Counted from the stretch's first letter, positions 44,683 to 52,906 are shown. The stretch is DNA of 64,000 nt from Zunongwangia sp. ESRF-bin46 (GCA_002631855.1 NTLF01000017.1:124001-188000); one strand, 5' to 3'. Made by a program: numbers and translations. The notes: generated by a model not told the origin, from the letters alone.

Positions 44683-45138
44683 TTATTTTTTCTTAACTCG
44701 TACCGCGTTCATTCCGCGTTGTCCTTTCTCTAATTCAAAAGAAACATTATCATTTTCATCAATCTCATCAATTAATCCGCTTACGTGTGTAAAGTACTTC
44801 TCTTGATTTTCTGAATCAATAATAAACCCAAAACCCTTGCTATGATCAAAAAAGGAAACTTTCCCGTTGCGTACTGGATCGAACGCTTCTTTATCTGCTT
44901 CGGTTTGTTTGGGTACCCCTACAACAATTTCATCTGCCTCTACCTCTACTTTTTGTGAAGGATCTGGTGGTGTATCGGTTAAATTACCATTATGGTCTAC
45001 ATAGGCAAATTCTATACCTGGTCCTTTTTCTTTTGCTTCGGCCTTACGGGCTTCTTTTTTCTTACGCTTTTCTTCCCGCTTTTTTAACCGTTTCTTTTCT
45101 TTTTCTTTCTTCTCGTATGTTTGTTGTGATTTTGCCAT
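44683..45138 (-). CDS. Cold-shock-domain protein with basic N-terminal extension
   Basis: 151 residues. The first 45 are extremely Lys/Arg/Glu-rich (KKEKEKKRLKKREEKRKKKE), followed by a linker and a C-terminal cold-shock domain (about 90-150): GKVSFFDHSKGFGFII (RNP1) and YFTHVSGL (RNP2, where the usual VFVH is YFTH). Single-stranded RNA/DNA binding is expected, with the basic arm adding non-specific RNA affinity or liquid-like behaviour. A -7-like element at 45279-45286 implies a leader of about 135 nt, as in cspA-type mRNAs. Confidence 0.9.
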   Translation of the reverse strand: MAKSQQTYEKKEKEKKRLKKREEKRKKKEARKAEAKEKGPGIEFAYVDHNGNLTDTPPDPSQKVEVEADEIVVGVPKQTEADKEAFDPVRNGKVSFFDHSKGFGFIIDSENQEKYFTHVSGLIDEIDENDNVSFELEKGQRGMNAVRVKKK

Positions 45139-45278
45139 TCGTTTGTTTATAAGTTATTTACGTAGTTTATTTAAAGAATAAGTTGAACTACTAAACGAAT
45201 GTTAAAAAAGAGTGGTGTTTTTTTAAAATTGGTAAAGAGCAATTGACAGAACTAGCTGTTTATCTCTAAATACTTTTA

Positions 45279-45286
45279 CAAAGATA
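45279..45286 (-). promoter_or_regulatory. Candidate -7 element of the cold-shock gene
   Basis: CAAAGATA on the plus strand reads TATCTTTG on the minus strand, an exact TAnnTTTG match. It would start transcription near 45273, leaving a 130-140 nt untranslated leader. A -33 TTG is found but only 14 nt upstream, so the promoter is not certain. Confidence 0.45.
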
Positions 45287-45331
45287 GTGGTTAACTTAGA
45301 CAAATCCATGTTTTTAGTAATATTCTGAAAT

Positions 45332-45360
45332 AAAAAAACCACCCAAATAGGTGGTTTTTT
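45332..45360. terminator. Bidirectional terminator between two cold-shock genes
   Basis: AAAAAACCACC and GGTGGTTTTTT form an 11-bp stem around a short CAAATA loop. On the minus strand it ends the transcript of the 84-residue cold-shock gene directly before the next cold-shock gene's promoter region. Confidence 0.85.
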
Positions 45361-45381
45361 GAAGTATTTAATTGTGGTTAA

Positions 45382-45636
45382 TTACGCCAACCGGACGTTA
45401 ATCGCTTGTAAGCCTTTTTGGCTGTTCTCTGTTTCAAACAGAACTTTGTCTTCTTTTCTTATTCTATCTACCAGTCCACTTTTATGGACAAATACATCTT
45501 CTTTAGTACTAGCAGTAGTGATAAAACCAAAACCTTTGGTGTTATTAAAAAACTTAACGTTTCCTTGTTCTACGTTTTTTACTGCTTCTTTTTTTGTCCG
45601 AAATATGTTTGTAATAAATTGTTTTAATGATTTCAT
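45382..45636 (-). CDS. Cold-shock domain protein (CspA family)
   Basis: 84 residues. A short basic N-terminal segment (MKSLKQFITNIFRTKKEAVK) precedes a standard cold-shock domain: GNVKFFNNTKGFGFITT (RNP1 KGFGFI) and DVFVHKSGL (RNP2). Closes with NSQKGLQAINVRL. Likely an RNA chaperone for cold or stress adaptation. Its own terminator lies 22 nt downstream, so it is an independent unit from the larger cold-shock gene. Confidence 0.93.
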   Translation of the reverse strand: MKSLKQFITNIFRTKKEAVKNVEQGNVKFFNNTKGFGFITTASTKEDVFVHKSGLVDRIRKEDKVLFETENSQKGLQAINVRLA

Positions 45637-46082
45637 GGTATTCTATGTTATTAGTATTAATGCAGCACTACCCTACCACATTGAAAGTTAAAAAGTAATT
45701 CGTTAGTAAGCTTGATTTCTACTGAATTATTTGGCAGTGAAAAACACAAGTATTCAAAGTAAACCTACTTGGTTTTTAATTGTAATAAAAAGTCCTTTTG
45801 CGTGTAGCAAGTAATGAAGAAGAATTAATAGCTAGTTGCCGTTAGGTACTGCGAATATAAACTAAAAATAATCAGCTTGAGCAGAATGTATGTTAAATCC
45901 CGATATTTTAAAATGTACCTCTAATTTGCTCAAGGCTTTTTAAATATTGACAATTGTTAATAATAGGTTGAATTCTTTAACACTTAAGCATAAATAAATA
46001 TTAAAGTGATCATCAAGTTATTGCAGGTCTTATAATTGCTCTATCTTTAAGATATTCAAACAATAAAAAAAAACAAAAGACT
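45637..46082. other. 446-nt intergenic region, divergent promoters
   Basis: No reading frame, RNA gene or repeat is supported. It separates the minus-strand cspA-type gene from the plus-strand YtxH-like gene and is AT-rich throughout. TATCTTTA at 46042-46049 is one base off the TAnnTTTG consensus and may drive the YtxH-like gene. Its unusual length next to a cold-shock gene allows for a long regulatory 5' leader on the minus strand, but no stable hairpin stands out. Confidence 0.4.
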
Positions 46083-46322
46083 ATGAACAACGGACAAAAA
46101 AAAGGAATCGCAGCAGCATTGGTAGGTATAGGAGCTGGTGCTTTTGCGTGGTGGCAATATAAAAGAATGTCACCAGAACAAAGACAAAAATTAAAATCTA
46201 AAGTTAGTGAAGCTGGTGATAGCATTAAAGACACCGCCCGCAATGTTGAATCCTCTATCAGTGAGAAATATGATCAACTTAAAAATACGACGAAAGAAAA
46301 AGTAGAAGATATTAAAAACTAA
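46083..46322 (+). CDS. YtxH-like small membrane/stress protein
   Basis: 79 residues. An N-terminal hydrophobic segment (GIAAALVGIGAGAFAWW, about 8-24) is followed by an amphipathic, Lys/Glu/Ser-rich helix with recurring S-x-x-K-D and DQLKNTTKEK patterns. This resembles YtxH and CsbD-like stress proteins. Ends in a strong terminator 22 nt downstream, so it is a single-gene unit. Function unproven; probably general stress. Confidence 0.75.
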   Translation: MNNGQKKGIAAALVGIGAGAFAWWQYKRMSPEQRQKLKSKVSEAGDSIKDTARNVESSISEKYDQLKNTTKEKVEDIKN

Positions 46323-46342
46323 TTAGTTTTTCTTATAGGAAT

Positions 46343-46371
46343 TAATCCCGCTCCAACGCGGGATTTTTTTA
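46343..46371 (+). terminator. Intrinsic terminator after the YtxH-like gene
   Basis: AATCCCGC (46344-46351) pairs with GCGGGATT (46358-46365) around a 6-base loop, followed by seven T. Clear plus-strand terminator. Confidence 0.88.
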
Positions 46372-46421
46372 TTTCTTAATTTAAGAATCAAAAATCCATA
46401 TCTTTATATAAAACAACTCTT

Positions 46422-46559
46422 ATGAAAAAGCTTTTGCGTATTATAGCTGCAGCTTGGGGCGCCAAAAAGATTGGTGGCGGTAAATGTGGCTGCATTGGTA
46501 CCATTGTGGTCTTTCTAATTCTTTATTGGCTACTCGGTTTTGTGTTCGATGTATTTTAA
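46422..46559 (+). CDS. 45-residue membrane microprotein
   Basis: ATG 46422 to TAA 46557-46559. Reads MKKLLRIIAAAWGAKKIGGG, then a KCGCIG cysteine pair, then a strong hydrophobic helix TIVVFLILYWLLGFVF. The basic start, glycine-cysteine hinge and clean single helix look like a genuine small membrane protein. Its last bases overlap the convergent msrA gene by 4 nt. No family recognised. Confidence 0.6.
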   Translation: MKKLLRIIAAAWGAKKIGGGKCGCIGTIVVFLILYWLLGFVFDVF

Positions 46560-47077
46560 CCCTGTGTATTAAGTGTTCTTTCCATCACATTCTTTTTAAG
46601 GGTGTTGGTATATTTTTTTAAAAGTAAATTTATTTTCGGGTCTATAAAGCGTTTGCAGAAAGGCCGTTCTGGGTTTGTTTTGTAATAATCCTGTAATGAT
46701 TCACGTGAGGGCTTAAAGGCTGAAAAAGACAGTACTTTTGTAATTATCAATTCGCCAAAATCTTGTTGCAATATTTTAAGGTGTTGTATCGCTTGTTGTT
46801 CTTGCTTTTTAGTGAAATAATATACAGCAGACCGGTATCTCTCACGCAAACTATGGTTTGAAGTGCTTTTATGTGTATGTAAATGGATTTCAATAAGAGT
46901 TTTTAGGCTTATTCTCTCTGTATTGAAATGGACGATGACTGCTTCAGAAAAACTATTATTATTCCCTGTTGAAGCTACATACCCCTGCTCTACCCGTTCC
47001 ACACCTATCAACGATTGAAACACTGCTTCGGTACACCAATGGCATCCGCCGCCCAACGCTATTTTTTGTGTGTTCAT
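46556..47077 (-). CDS. msrA: Peptide-methionine (S)-S-oxide reductase MsrA
   Basis: 173 residues. Catalytic site near the N-terminus: ALGGGCHWCTEAVFQ (about 7-21), where the usual GCFWC is GCHWC with the nucleophilic Cys-12 retained. Other features: GVERVEQGYVASTGN and IEIHLHTHKSTS (in place of the common FFxxHDPT), and RSAVYYFTKKQEQQA. No MsrB domain attached. Repairs methionine S-sulfoxide in proteins using thioredoxin. The HLHTHKST variant is unusual but the family assignment is clear. Confidence 0.9.
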   Translation of the reverse strand: MNTQKIALGGGCHWCTEAVFQSLIGVERVEQGYVASTGNNNSFSEAVIVHFNTERISLKTLIEIHLHTHKSTSNHSLRERYRSAVYYFTKKQEQQAIQHLKILQQDFGELIITKVLSFSAFKPSRESLQDYYKTNPERPFCKRFIDPKINLLLKKYTNTLKKNVMERTLNTQG

Positions 47078-47283
47078 AGTTGCTTCATTATAAGCTATTC
47101 AATAAGTCGTAAAACAATTGACAACTTTCATTTAAAACTGCCTATACCTGTATGGAAATTTAATTATTTTCATCACAGTTTCCTTAATCCTTATACTTAT
47201 TGCAGTCGCCTTAACTGGAAACTTTATTAAATATTCGAACTCTATATTGTTTTTTCTCTTAGGCTAACAACTACGGATGAATT

Positions 47284-47877
47284 TTAATTGCTTAATTTTT
47301 GTTGTGCTTTATTTTTAATACGCTTGTTATGGCCTTTATCCTTAAGGTATTGTAACATTTTCATGGATATTTTAGGGTTGTCCAATAAGAGGTTTTCAAG
47401 TTTTGGGCTTTTTTGGTTTATGATAGCATTGAACAGATTGGCGTCTAGGTTGTTTTCTTTTAATTGTAACCTTAACGCTTCTGATGCTTCATCAACTACG
47501 CCCCGTTTAATTAAAATCCTAGGATCTTTGTAAGGAGCTATCGTCTGCAATATTTCTTCTAACTTTTTAATTACTTCTTTCTTGCAAGGGGTTTTGTACT
47601 CTATAACAGGATTGTCCCAATCTGCTTTTCCATCAAAACTGTGCGTTTTCCTGTTGAAGGTTTCAAGTCGATTAACAACTTTGAGATAAAATGCACCGGT
47701 AATGTCGTTTTCAGGATGCCAATAAACGTCAATTAAGCGATTGGTAGAACGATTGTATATCATTATTAAGCTTGAACTCACAAAATTACCAAGCGTATCT
47801 TCCGTAAGATCACATTCGGGCATAATATTCCATGAAACGGTCCACCCGGATGGTACTTTTAAAGCTTGTAACCCCAT
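47284..47877 (-). CDS. Conserved-looking cytosolic protein, unknown function
   Basis: 197 residues, no signal peptide. The N-terminus MGLQALKVPSGWTVSWNIMP and an IDVYWHPE segment suggest a compact beta domain (about 1-75). The C-terminal half (about 100-197) consists of short Leu-rich helices: LRLQLKENNLDANLFNAI, PKLENLLLDNPKISMKMLQY, in the style of variant leucine-rich or HEAT-like helical repeats. I do not recognise the family. Could be an immunity- or adaptor-type protein; that is speculation. Its ATG is 19 nt downstream of the stop of the secreted protein at 47897, so the two are probably co-transcribed. Confidence 0.72.
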   Translation of the reverse strand: MGLQALKVPSGWTVSWNIMPECDLTEDTLGNFVSSSLIMIYNRSTNRLIDVYWHPENDITGAFYLKVVNRLETFNRKTHSFDGKADWDNPVIEYKTPCKKEVIKKLEEILQTIAPYKDPRILIKRGVVDEASEALRLQLKENNLDANLFNAIINQKSPKLENLLLDNPKISMKMLQYLKDKGHNKRIKNKAQQKLSN

Positions 47878-47896
47878 ACTTACAGTTTGTTTATTG

Positions 47897-48739
47897 TTAT
47901 TTGGCTTTCTTTCTTATTCCAAGTTCAGGCTGGTTTACATCAAAAAAAACTTCAGCGTTGTAAATATTATAGATACAACTCCGCAATTGTTGACTTTCAA
48001 AAGCTTCAACTTCAAAATCGTTGTCTACTACCAAGTGTGCTATAAATTCCTCTATTCCATTTCCGCACATGCCATTGCCATACGATCCCGGTTTTGATTG
48101 ATGTGAATATTTAAGTAATAGATGAAATTTGTTGTCCACTCGTTTTTCACCTACTATTTCTATACTCTCAATGTAATCATTTTTAGCTAGTGCATTTAAA
48201 TTGAACGTTTCAATTTCAACACCATTAATATTGAACAGAATAGTAGCATTTGTAGCCCAACTGAACGTATGCACTGGTTTTAGATTTATCGAATGCTTTT
48301 GCCCATCATTTGTTTGCCACTCAAATGTACCTGCTTGCCAACTGCTCTCTTGCCTAAAAGTTTCCTTTGCTTTTAGTAAACGACAATTTTTATCAAACGA
48401 GTATTTAATGGGGTCTTGGGGAACAAATAGTTCTAAAAAATGATTGCAAGCATCATCATAACAAGCAAAGCCAACCAATGGTACTTTTTTTTCGGCATTA
48501 TTATATTGATACCACCCGTAAACTTTTCTAAGCGTACGATGATTAGAGTTCTTATTACAAGTTTCATAAGACTCTTTCAAGTACATCATGATTTGATGCC
48601 CATTGTTTATTGTGCCTTCGTAACTTGTATATCTATTAAAATCAACTTTTTGTTCGAAGGACCAATTTGCTTGACCCATTATGCTTTGGCTCGATACTAA
48701 AAAAAACGTGATGATTAAAATTGTAACTGTTTGTTTCAC
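47897..48739 (-). CDS. Secreted protein, unknown function
   Basis: 280 residues with signal peptide (MKQTVTILIITFFLVSSQSI.., about 1-22). The mature part is beta-rich with six cysteines (CNKN, CYDDACNHF near 95, CRLL, CGNGI, CIYN) that could form disulfides in the periplasm. No repeat or catalytic motif is recognised. First intact gene downstream of the decayed locus at 48747-49481 (only 7 nt away), so it may once have been in the same operon. Confidence 0.75.
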   Translation of the reverse strand: MKQTVTILIITFFLVSSQSIMGQANWSFEQKVDFNRYTSYEGTINNGHQIMMYLKESYETCNKNSNHRTLRKVYGWYQYNNAEKKVPLVGFACYDDACNHFLELFVPQDPIKYSFDKNCRLLKAKETFRQESSWQAGTFEWQTNDGQKHSINLKPVHTFSWATNATILFNINGVEIETFNLNALAKNDYIESIEIVGEKRVDNKFHLLLKYSHQSKPGSYGNGMCGNGIEEFIAHLVVDNDFEVEAFESQQLRSCIYNIYNAEVFFDVNQPELGIRKKAK

Positions 48740-48746
48740 TGGATTT

Positions 48747-49481
48747 TCATTTTAATAATTTTCTTTCGTCAACAAGTTTATAGTTGTGAATCGGTATTGA
48801 CGTCGTTTTTTCAATTTTGTTCAAATTCTTAAACACTATTTTATCCGCTCTGCCTAAGTATTCAAATAGATAGTCGTACTCTACGAAAGTACGTTATTGC
48901 CTTCCGGTCACATCACATAAAGTCTGGTTTACCATTTACTCTGTACCTGATAGGCTTATCAGGTTTGATTTCTGCTATTTTGTGGTCATTACGCTTGGGA
49001 ATACCAATATAATTTTTGTTTGCCGAATAGTTTAAGTAAGGGCCGAAGGTGCCGGGCTTGTTTTTTTCTATTTGGAATATTTCAAAAGCTCAAGGCTTTG
49101 AATACTTGTTAAAGAAAAATAGCTGTTGGTTTGCAGGCGTCTTATACTTTTTTTTTATCGTTCGGCTCCAATCCATTACTATTTTGAATAATTACAAGGT
49201 CAGCTGTTTTAAACTCTTGCACTTGTTTTGTATCACTCGGTAAACGCAATGTATTATCCATCAAGTAACCTGTTTTTGAAACAAAAAGGTCTCCCGTTTG
49301 TTAAAAAGTTGCAGGCTACTGCTGTATAGTCGGTTTTTTCAATTCTTTTGACCGATTTTAATAGTTGAATTACTTCTGGCATTCTTGTAGTAGTTTTTTT
49401 AACTTCCCTAATGAGTTTTTAACCAATCCTGGCGGTGCCTGTCTTGGGTTTCATACATTTATGATTAAATTCAACAACCAT
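48747..49481 (-). pseudogene. Decayed gene with several frameshifts and internal stops
   Basis: Reading the minus strand across all three frames gives one continuous protein-like trace: an ATG at 49481 starts MVVEFNHKCMKPKTGTARIG then stop, KLIREVKKTTTRMPEVIQLL and KTDYTAVACNFLTNGR, a frame change into TGYLMDNTLRLPSDTKQVQ and LVIIQNSNGLEPND, another into ANQQLFFFNKYSKP-stop-AFEIF, KPGTFGPYLNYSANKNYIGI, PDKPIRYRVNGKPDFM-stop, and finally YDYLFEYLGRADKIVFKNLN ending at TGA 48747-48749. At least three indels and three in-frame stops. Original protein about 240 residues; family not recognised. Follows the secreted protein gene at 49494 and precedes that at 47897. Confidence 0.75.
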
Positions 49482-49493
49482 CGAGACTTGTAT

Positions 49494-50027
49494 TTATTCC
49501 GTTTCATCAAATGTTACCGTTTGTTCACCAACACCCATTGCACTTGGTGTGTATGTAACAGGCTTAGGCTTTAAACTTTTAAACACCACCGTTTTCAAAT
49601 TTTTTTTCTTAGCATCGTCCAGTAGCTTTTGATAGTTTTCTTGCAGGTCGGAAAGGTTTAGACAATAACTAATATAGACATCTCCAAAAGAATGTCCGCG
49701 GAAACTTTTTTCATTGGTATAATTATTTTTTAGCCATTCACCTATGTCTTTTTTTAGAGGTTGAGCTATTTCCCTGGACGGCATCAGTTTATCTCCATCA
49801 TAGTTGGTGAAAGTTACTTTGTATATTTTGGTAACACCACGAATGTCTTCTGAGATAGATTTTGCAGTACCATAAAAATACATTGTATACTGCTTGCCAT
49901 AGTCTGGGCTATCGGCTGGATCGCCTATAAGTCCGTATTTAGGGTTGTACTGTTCAGTACACCATTGCTGTGCGTTGGCTGCACTAGTTGCAATTAATAA
50001 TAAGGTAGTGATGAGTACTGTTTTCAT
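49494..50027 (-). CDS. Secreted protein, unknown function
   Basis: 177 residues with a signal peptide (MKTVLITTLLLIATSAANAQ). The mature protein starts with a Cys (QQWCTEQYNPKYGL), contains a central beta region (TKIYKVTFTNYDGDKLMPSR) and a cysteine in YISYCLNLSD near 122, so one disulfide is possible. Ends GVGEQTVTFDETE. No family recognised. Lies between the WG-repeat gene (68 nt upstream) and the decayed locus (12 nt downstream) in the minus-strand accessory island. Confidence 0.74.
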   Translation of the reverse strand: MKTVLITTLLLIATSAANAQQWCTEQYNPKYGLIGDPADSPDYGKQYTMYFYGTAKSISEDIRGVTKIYKVTFTNYDGDKLMPSREIAQPLKKDIGEWLKNNYTNEKSFRGHSFGDVYISYCLNLSDLQENYQKLLDDAKKKNLKTVVFKSLKPKPVTYTPSAMGVGEQTVTFDETE

Positions 50028-50094
50028 AATTTTTGAAATTTGTAAGTTTTAGTGTTTAATTGCTTTGTCAAAGCTTGAACACATTCATTGTTTA

Positions 50095-51369
50095 TTATTC
50101 AAATTCTGAATAACCATACAGCTCAGATACAGAATCATATTTTACAGGTATAATTTCTTTTCCAGATTTATTTATATAGCCCCATTTGCCATTTACAAAT
50201 ACACTGGCCATTCCATTGTAGAATTTATTGGCTTTTTCGTATTTAATGTCTGTGATTTCTTTTCCGGTTGTATCTATATAACCATATTTACCGTTTAACT
50301 CTACTATCGCTATACCTTCTGAAAGGTCATCAACCGAGGTATAAGCTTTGTTGAGGCGAATCTCTTTTTTTTCTTTGAGGTTTAATATGCGATATTGACG
50401 ACGAGAATTTGCAATAGCATATCCATTTGAAGGGATATCAATAAAATCATAAAAGGGCCTTATTGTCATATTATTGTATTTGTCAACAGAACCCGCCTTT
50501 CTATCTTTCCATACAACAGCAACACCACCAGAAAAGTTGCTTGCACGGTCATACTTTAAAGGAATAAGTTCATTGCCGGTTGTACTTATAAACCCCCATT
50601 CTCCATTTAGTTTTACTCTTGCCCTGTTTTCATTAAAATAACGCACATCATCATACTTTATAGCTGTAATTTCATTACCTGTTCTGTCTATGAAACCATA
50701 TTTTTCATTTAACTTTATTATGGCAAACCCATTTTTGTATTCACTTATATAGTCGTATTTAAAAGGAGATAATTCATTTCCCGATTTATCGATAACACCA
50801 AATTTCCCGTTTAGGCTTACTGCTGCCAGTCCTTCGGAAAAACTTCTTGCAAACTCATATTTTAGAGGCACAACTTCTTTACCAGTTCTATCAATGAAGC
50901 CCCATTTGGCTTTAGTTTCATTCATGCCAGGATCAAATATATCATCTGCTTGTTGGTAAATTGATTTTACTGCTGCCAAGCCTTCTGAAAAATCCTCGGC
51001 ACCATCATGTTTAGGATTAGGGGGTAAATGTGTACCTTTCTTTAAGTCAAAAAAGCCTGCGTAATAATCACCCTCCATTTTCACCATCAAATTTGACGAT
51101 TTATTTACTTTCCAGTCTTTGAAGGGTATCAATTCTTTTCCTGTGCTTAGTATAGAACCAACTTTTCCATTTAAACTTACTACGGCTGTTCCTTCATGAA
51201 AATGGGATGTACCTTCATATTTTAGTGGTATGACCTCTTTACCGTTTTTGTTGACATAGCCCCATTTCCCATTTAATTTTACATATGTTAAATCACTGCC
51301 ATCTTGGGCATTGACCGTAAAACTGAAAACAAAAAGCATTGCTACTACTACAAGAATTGAGTGTTTCAT
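50095..51369 (-). CDS. Secreted WG-repeat protein
   Basis: 424 residues with signal peptide (about 1-21, VNAQ). About nine WG repeats of 35-50 residues, e.g. LNGKWGYVNKNGKEVIPLKY, KAKWGFIDRTGKEVVPLKYE, LNEKYGFIDRTGNEITAIKY and VNGKWGYINKSGKEIIPVKY, each with the FSEG-x-A-x-V link. One repeat (about 85-125) is divergent and one (about 285-320) lacks the WG. WG repeats form beta-propeller-like or stacked beta structures that bind proteins; no enzymatic role is implied. Nearby fragments of another WG gene occur at 54679-54902. Confidence 0.93.
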   Translation of the reverse strand: MKHSILVVVAMLFVFSFTVNAQDGSDLTYVKLNGKWGYVNKNGKEVIPLKYEGTSHFHEGTAVVSLNGKVGSILSTGKELIPFKDWKVNKSSNLMVKMEGDYYAGFFDLKKGTHLPPNPKHDGAEDFSEGLAAVKSIYQQADDIFDPGMNETKAKWGFIDRTGKEVVPLKYEFARSFSEGLAAVSLNGKFGVIDKSGNELSPFKYDYISEYKNGFAIIKLNEKYGFIDRTGNEITAIKYDDVRYFNENRARVKLNGEWGFISTTGNELIPLKYDRASNFSGGVAVVWKDRKAGSVDKYNNMTIRPFYDFIDIPSNGYAIANSRRQYRILNLKEKKEIRLNKAYTSVDDLSEGIAIVELNGKYGYIDTTGKEITDIKYEKANKFYNGMASVFVNGKWGYINKSGKEIIPVKYDSVSELYGYSEFE

Positions 51370-51478
51370 AATTTTTAAAATATTTAGTTGAGAAAAGTTA
51401 TTTTTTTAGTCTAATTTTTCAAAATGATTTATAACATAGTATTAAAGGTTATTCGTACTTTCTATAGTGAAACAAATT

Positions 51479-52084
51479 TTAATCAAACCGCAACCCGATG
51501 CAAAATGAAAACACAGAGTTATTTATTTCTTCATCATTAAAACCTTCTTTAGAGTCGTCATAAATGTTACTGAGGCCTAAATTGTATTCAAGCCTTAAAA
51601 ACAGCGTTCCGGCAGGGCAAAATTCAGCACCCAGGTTTACTCCATATTCAAACTTCGAAACATCATCGATCAAATCGGTTTCATCCCCTTCGTCATTTTC
51701 CCTGATAGCATTAATAAGATAGCCTACTTGCGGACCAGCATAGAGTTTAAACAGGTACGTATCGTATTTAAAGTTACCAGCAAGGTTAATGTAATCGAGC
51801 TTCGTTTTTCCGTTCAACACATCGCCACTTACAATGTTTCCGCCATCCAATAAGCCCTGCTGACTATACTGAAGGTCTGGTTCAAGATAGAATCTATCTG
51901 CTAATTCAAGTTCGCCAAAAGAAATTCCGAACATTAACCCAAATTTTGAGTTGCCATCGGCATCACCACTTAGGTTTGCTAAGTTACCCCCTGCATAAAA
52001 CCCAGCTCTATCTTGGGCGGTGGTATATTGACATGTAAAAGATAAAATAACTGCTAAAATGTATAACTTCTTGATCATAATCAT
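51479..52084 (-). CDS. Outer-membrane beta-barrel (porin-family) protein
   Basis: About 200 residues. Possible starts are TTG 52087, ATG 52084 and ATG 52078; MIKKLYILAVILSFTCQYTT gives the signal peptide. Mature sequence shows OmpA/OmpX-like strands: GFYAGGNLANLSGD (about 29), FGLMFGISFGELEL, LDYINLAGNFKYDTYLFKLY, AGPQVGYLIN and a final FSFCIGLRFD. Eight-stranded barrel expected. A 16-base interrupted palindrome lies about 50-65 nt upstream of the start, identical to one upstream of the gene at 55642. Confidence 0.88.
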   Translation of the reverse strand: MIMIKKLYILAVILSFTCQYTTAQDRAGFYAGGNLANLSGDADGNSKFGLMFGISFGELELADRFYLEPDLQYSQQGLLDGGNIVSGDVLNGKTKLDYINLAGNFKYDTYLFKLYAGPQVGYLINAIRENDEGDETDLIDDVSKFEYGVNLGAEFCPAGTLFLRLEYNLGLSNIYDDSKEGFNDEEINNSVFSFCIGLRFD

Positions 52085-52133
52085 CAATAATTTGATTCGT
52101 GAAAAACTTAAAAAGTGTAGGAGTTTTCCACAA

Positions 52134-52149
52134 TACCCAAAATTGGGTA
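52134..52149. promoter_or_regulatory. Interrupted palindrome TACCCAA-AA-TTGGGTA, copy 1
   Basis: Seven-base perfect arms with a 2-base spacer, 50 nt upstream of the beta-barrel ATG at 52084 (nearest base). An identical 16-mer, also preceded by AA, occurs at 55874-55889 with nearly the same spacing to the start codon of another secreted-protein gene. The size and symmetry fit a homodimeric regulator such as a LytTR, TetR or MarR-type protein; the regulator is not identified. Confidence 0.65.
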
Positions 52150-52190
52150 GATTTTAATTAATCAGAATCTTATATAATCCAATCGGTTGA

Positions 52191-52355
52191 AGAATACTTA
52201 GTAACCTACTGCACTTAATTAAAGATCAAAAAGAAAGAGTTGTTATTAATTCAATTGGGCAAGTAGCTATTGGAATAAACTCTGGCGACAAGTACCAACT
52301 GATACGGGCGAATTGCGTATTAAATTATAATTACCAAAACGACACATTATATTAA
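52191..52355 (+). pseudogene. Probable remnant of a plus-strand gene
   Basis: A 54-codon open frame without any start codon encodes protein-like sequence: LHLIKDQKERVVINSIGQVA then IGINSGDKYQLIRANCVLNY, ending at TAA 52353-52355 directly before a terminator hairpin. The amino-acid pattern (alternating hydrophobic strands, glycine turns) is unlike random AT-rich DNA. Most likely the 3' end of a gene whose start was deleted. Family unknown. The rest of the 52088-52401 interval holds copy 1 of the palindrome and nothing else I can support. Confidence 0.4.
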
Positions 52356-52356
52356 A

Positions 52357-52383
52357 AAAAGCCTTCTTAAACAGAAGGCTTTT
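52357..52383. terminator. Bidirectional terminator
   Basis: AAAGCCTTCT (52358-52367) and AGAAGGCTTT (52373-52382) form a 10-bp stem around a five-base loop, with A on the left and T on the right. It serves the minus-strand gene at 52402 and would also have ended the plus-strand remnant at 52191-52355. Confidence 0.8.
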
Positions 52384-52401
52384 AATTTTAAGTGTGCTAT
52401 T

Positions 52402-52827
52402 TTATTTTTCTCGAAGTTTTAACCCTTTTATCCAAAAAATTTCAGACTCGTAAAACAAGAATAGTATTTCTTTTTTGGTGCCAGATTCACCTCTTGGCAC
52501 TTTCTTTATAAACCTTGCTTTCGTATTTGTAAAGTCTAAAGTATATTTTTCATCTATATCAGTTTCTTTATCAACAAGAAAAAGAACACTTTTTTTATCT
52601 GCCTTCCACGTTCCTTTTCCATAAGAATTCTCTTTGGGCTGTGTAGGGTCAATATTTCGGTAAAAATGAAATGTAAAGGTACCATCTGGTTTTAAGGAAA
52701 GTGTATATTCTATCACGGTACTATCTTTGGTTTCACTTCTATATCCATATTCTCCTGCGAACTGAGTTTCTTGAGAAAATACAATCAAAGTAAAGAAAAA
52801 AAGAAAAAAGGGTAGCGTTGATTTCAT
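52402..52827 (-). CDS. Small secreted protein, lipocalin-like beta fold
   Basis: 141 residues from ATG 52827, chosen because MKSTLPFFLFFFTLIVFSQE is a signal peptide; the longer frame starting at 52956 would overlap the acetyltransferase gene. The mature part has a start FAGEYGYRSETKDSTVIEYT, then LSLKPDGTFTFHFYRN, SYGKGTWKADKKSVLFLV and an ILFLFYESEIFWIKGLKL end, a series of beta strands typical of small Bacteroidota lipocalin-like/DUF proteins. Function unknown. Followed by a terminator 20 nt downstream. Confidence 0.78.
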   Translation of the reverse strand: MKSTLPFFLFFFTLIVFSQETQFAGEYGYRSETKDSTVIEYTLSLKPDGTFTFHFYRNIDPTQPKENSYGKGTWKADKKSVLFLVDKETDIDEKYTLDFTNTKARFIKKVPRGESGTKKEILFLFYESEIFWIKGLKLREK

Positions 52828-52906
52828 ATGATTGAAGGGTTGATTTATTAGTACCCCCTCAATTGTTGTGCCAGTATAAATCATAGATAGTTCGTATAAA
52901 CTATAC

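Noticed and set aside
47136-47267. A plus-strand 43-codon open stretch reading as a membrane helix followed by a short polar segment (LIIFITVSLILILIAVAL).
   Set aside because: It lacks any ATG, GTG or TTG start, and hydrophobic runs arise easily from AT-rich DNA. Without a homologue I do not call it, though a decayed small membrane gene is possible.
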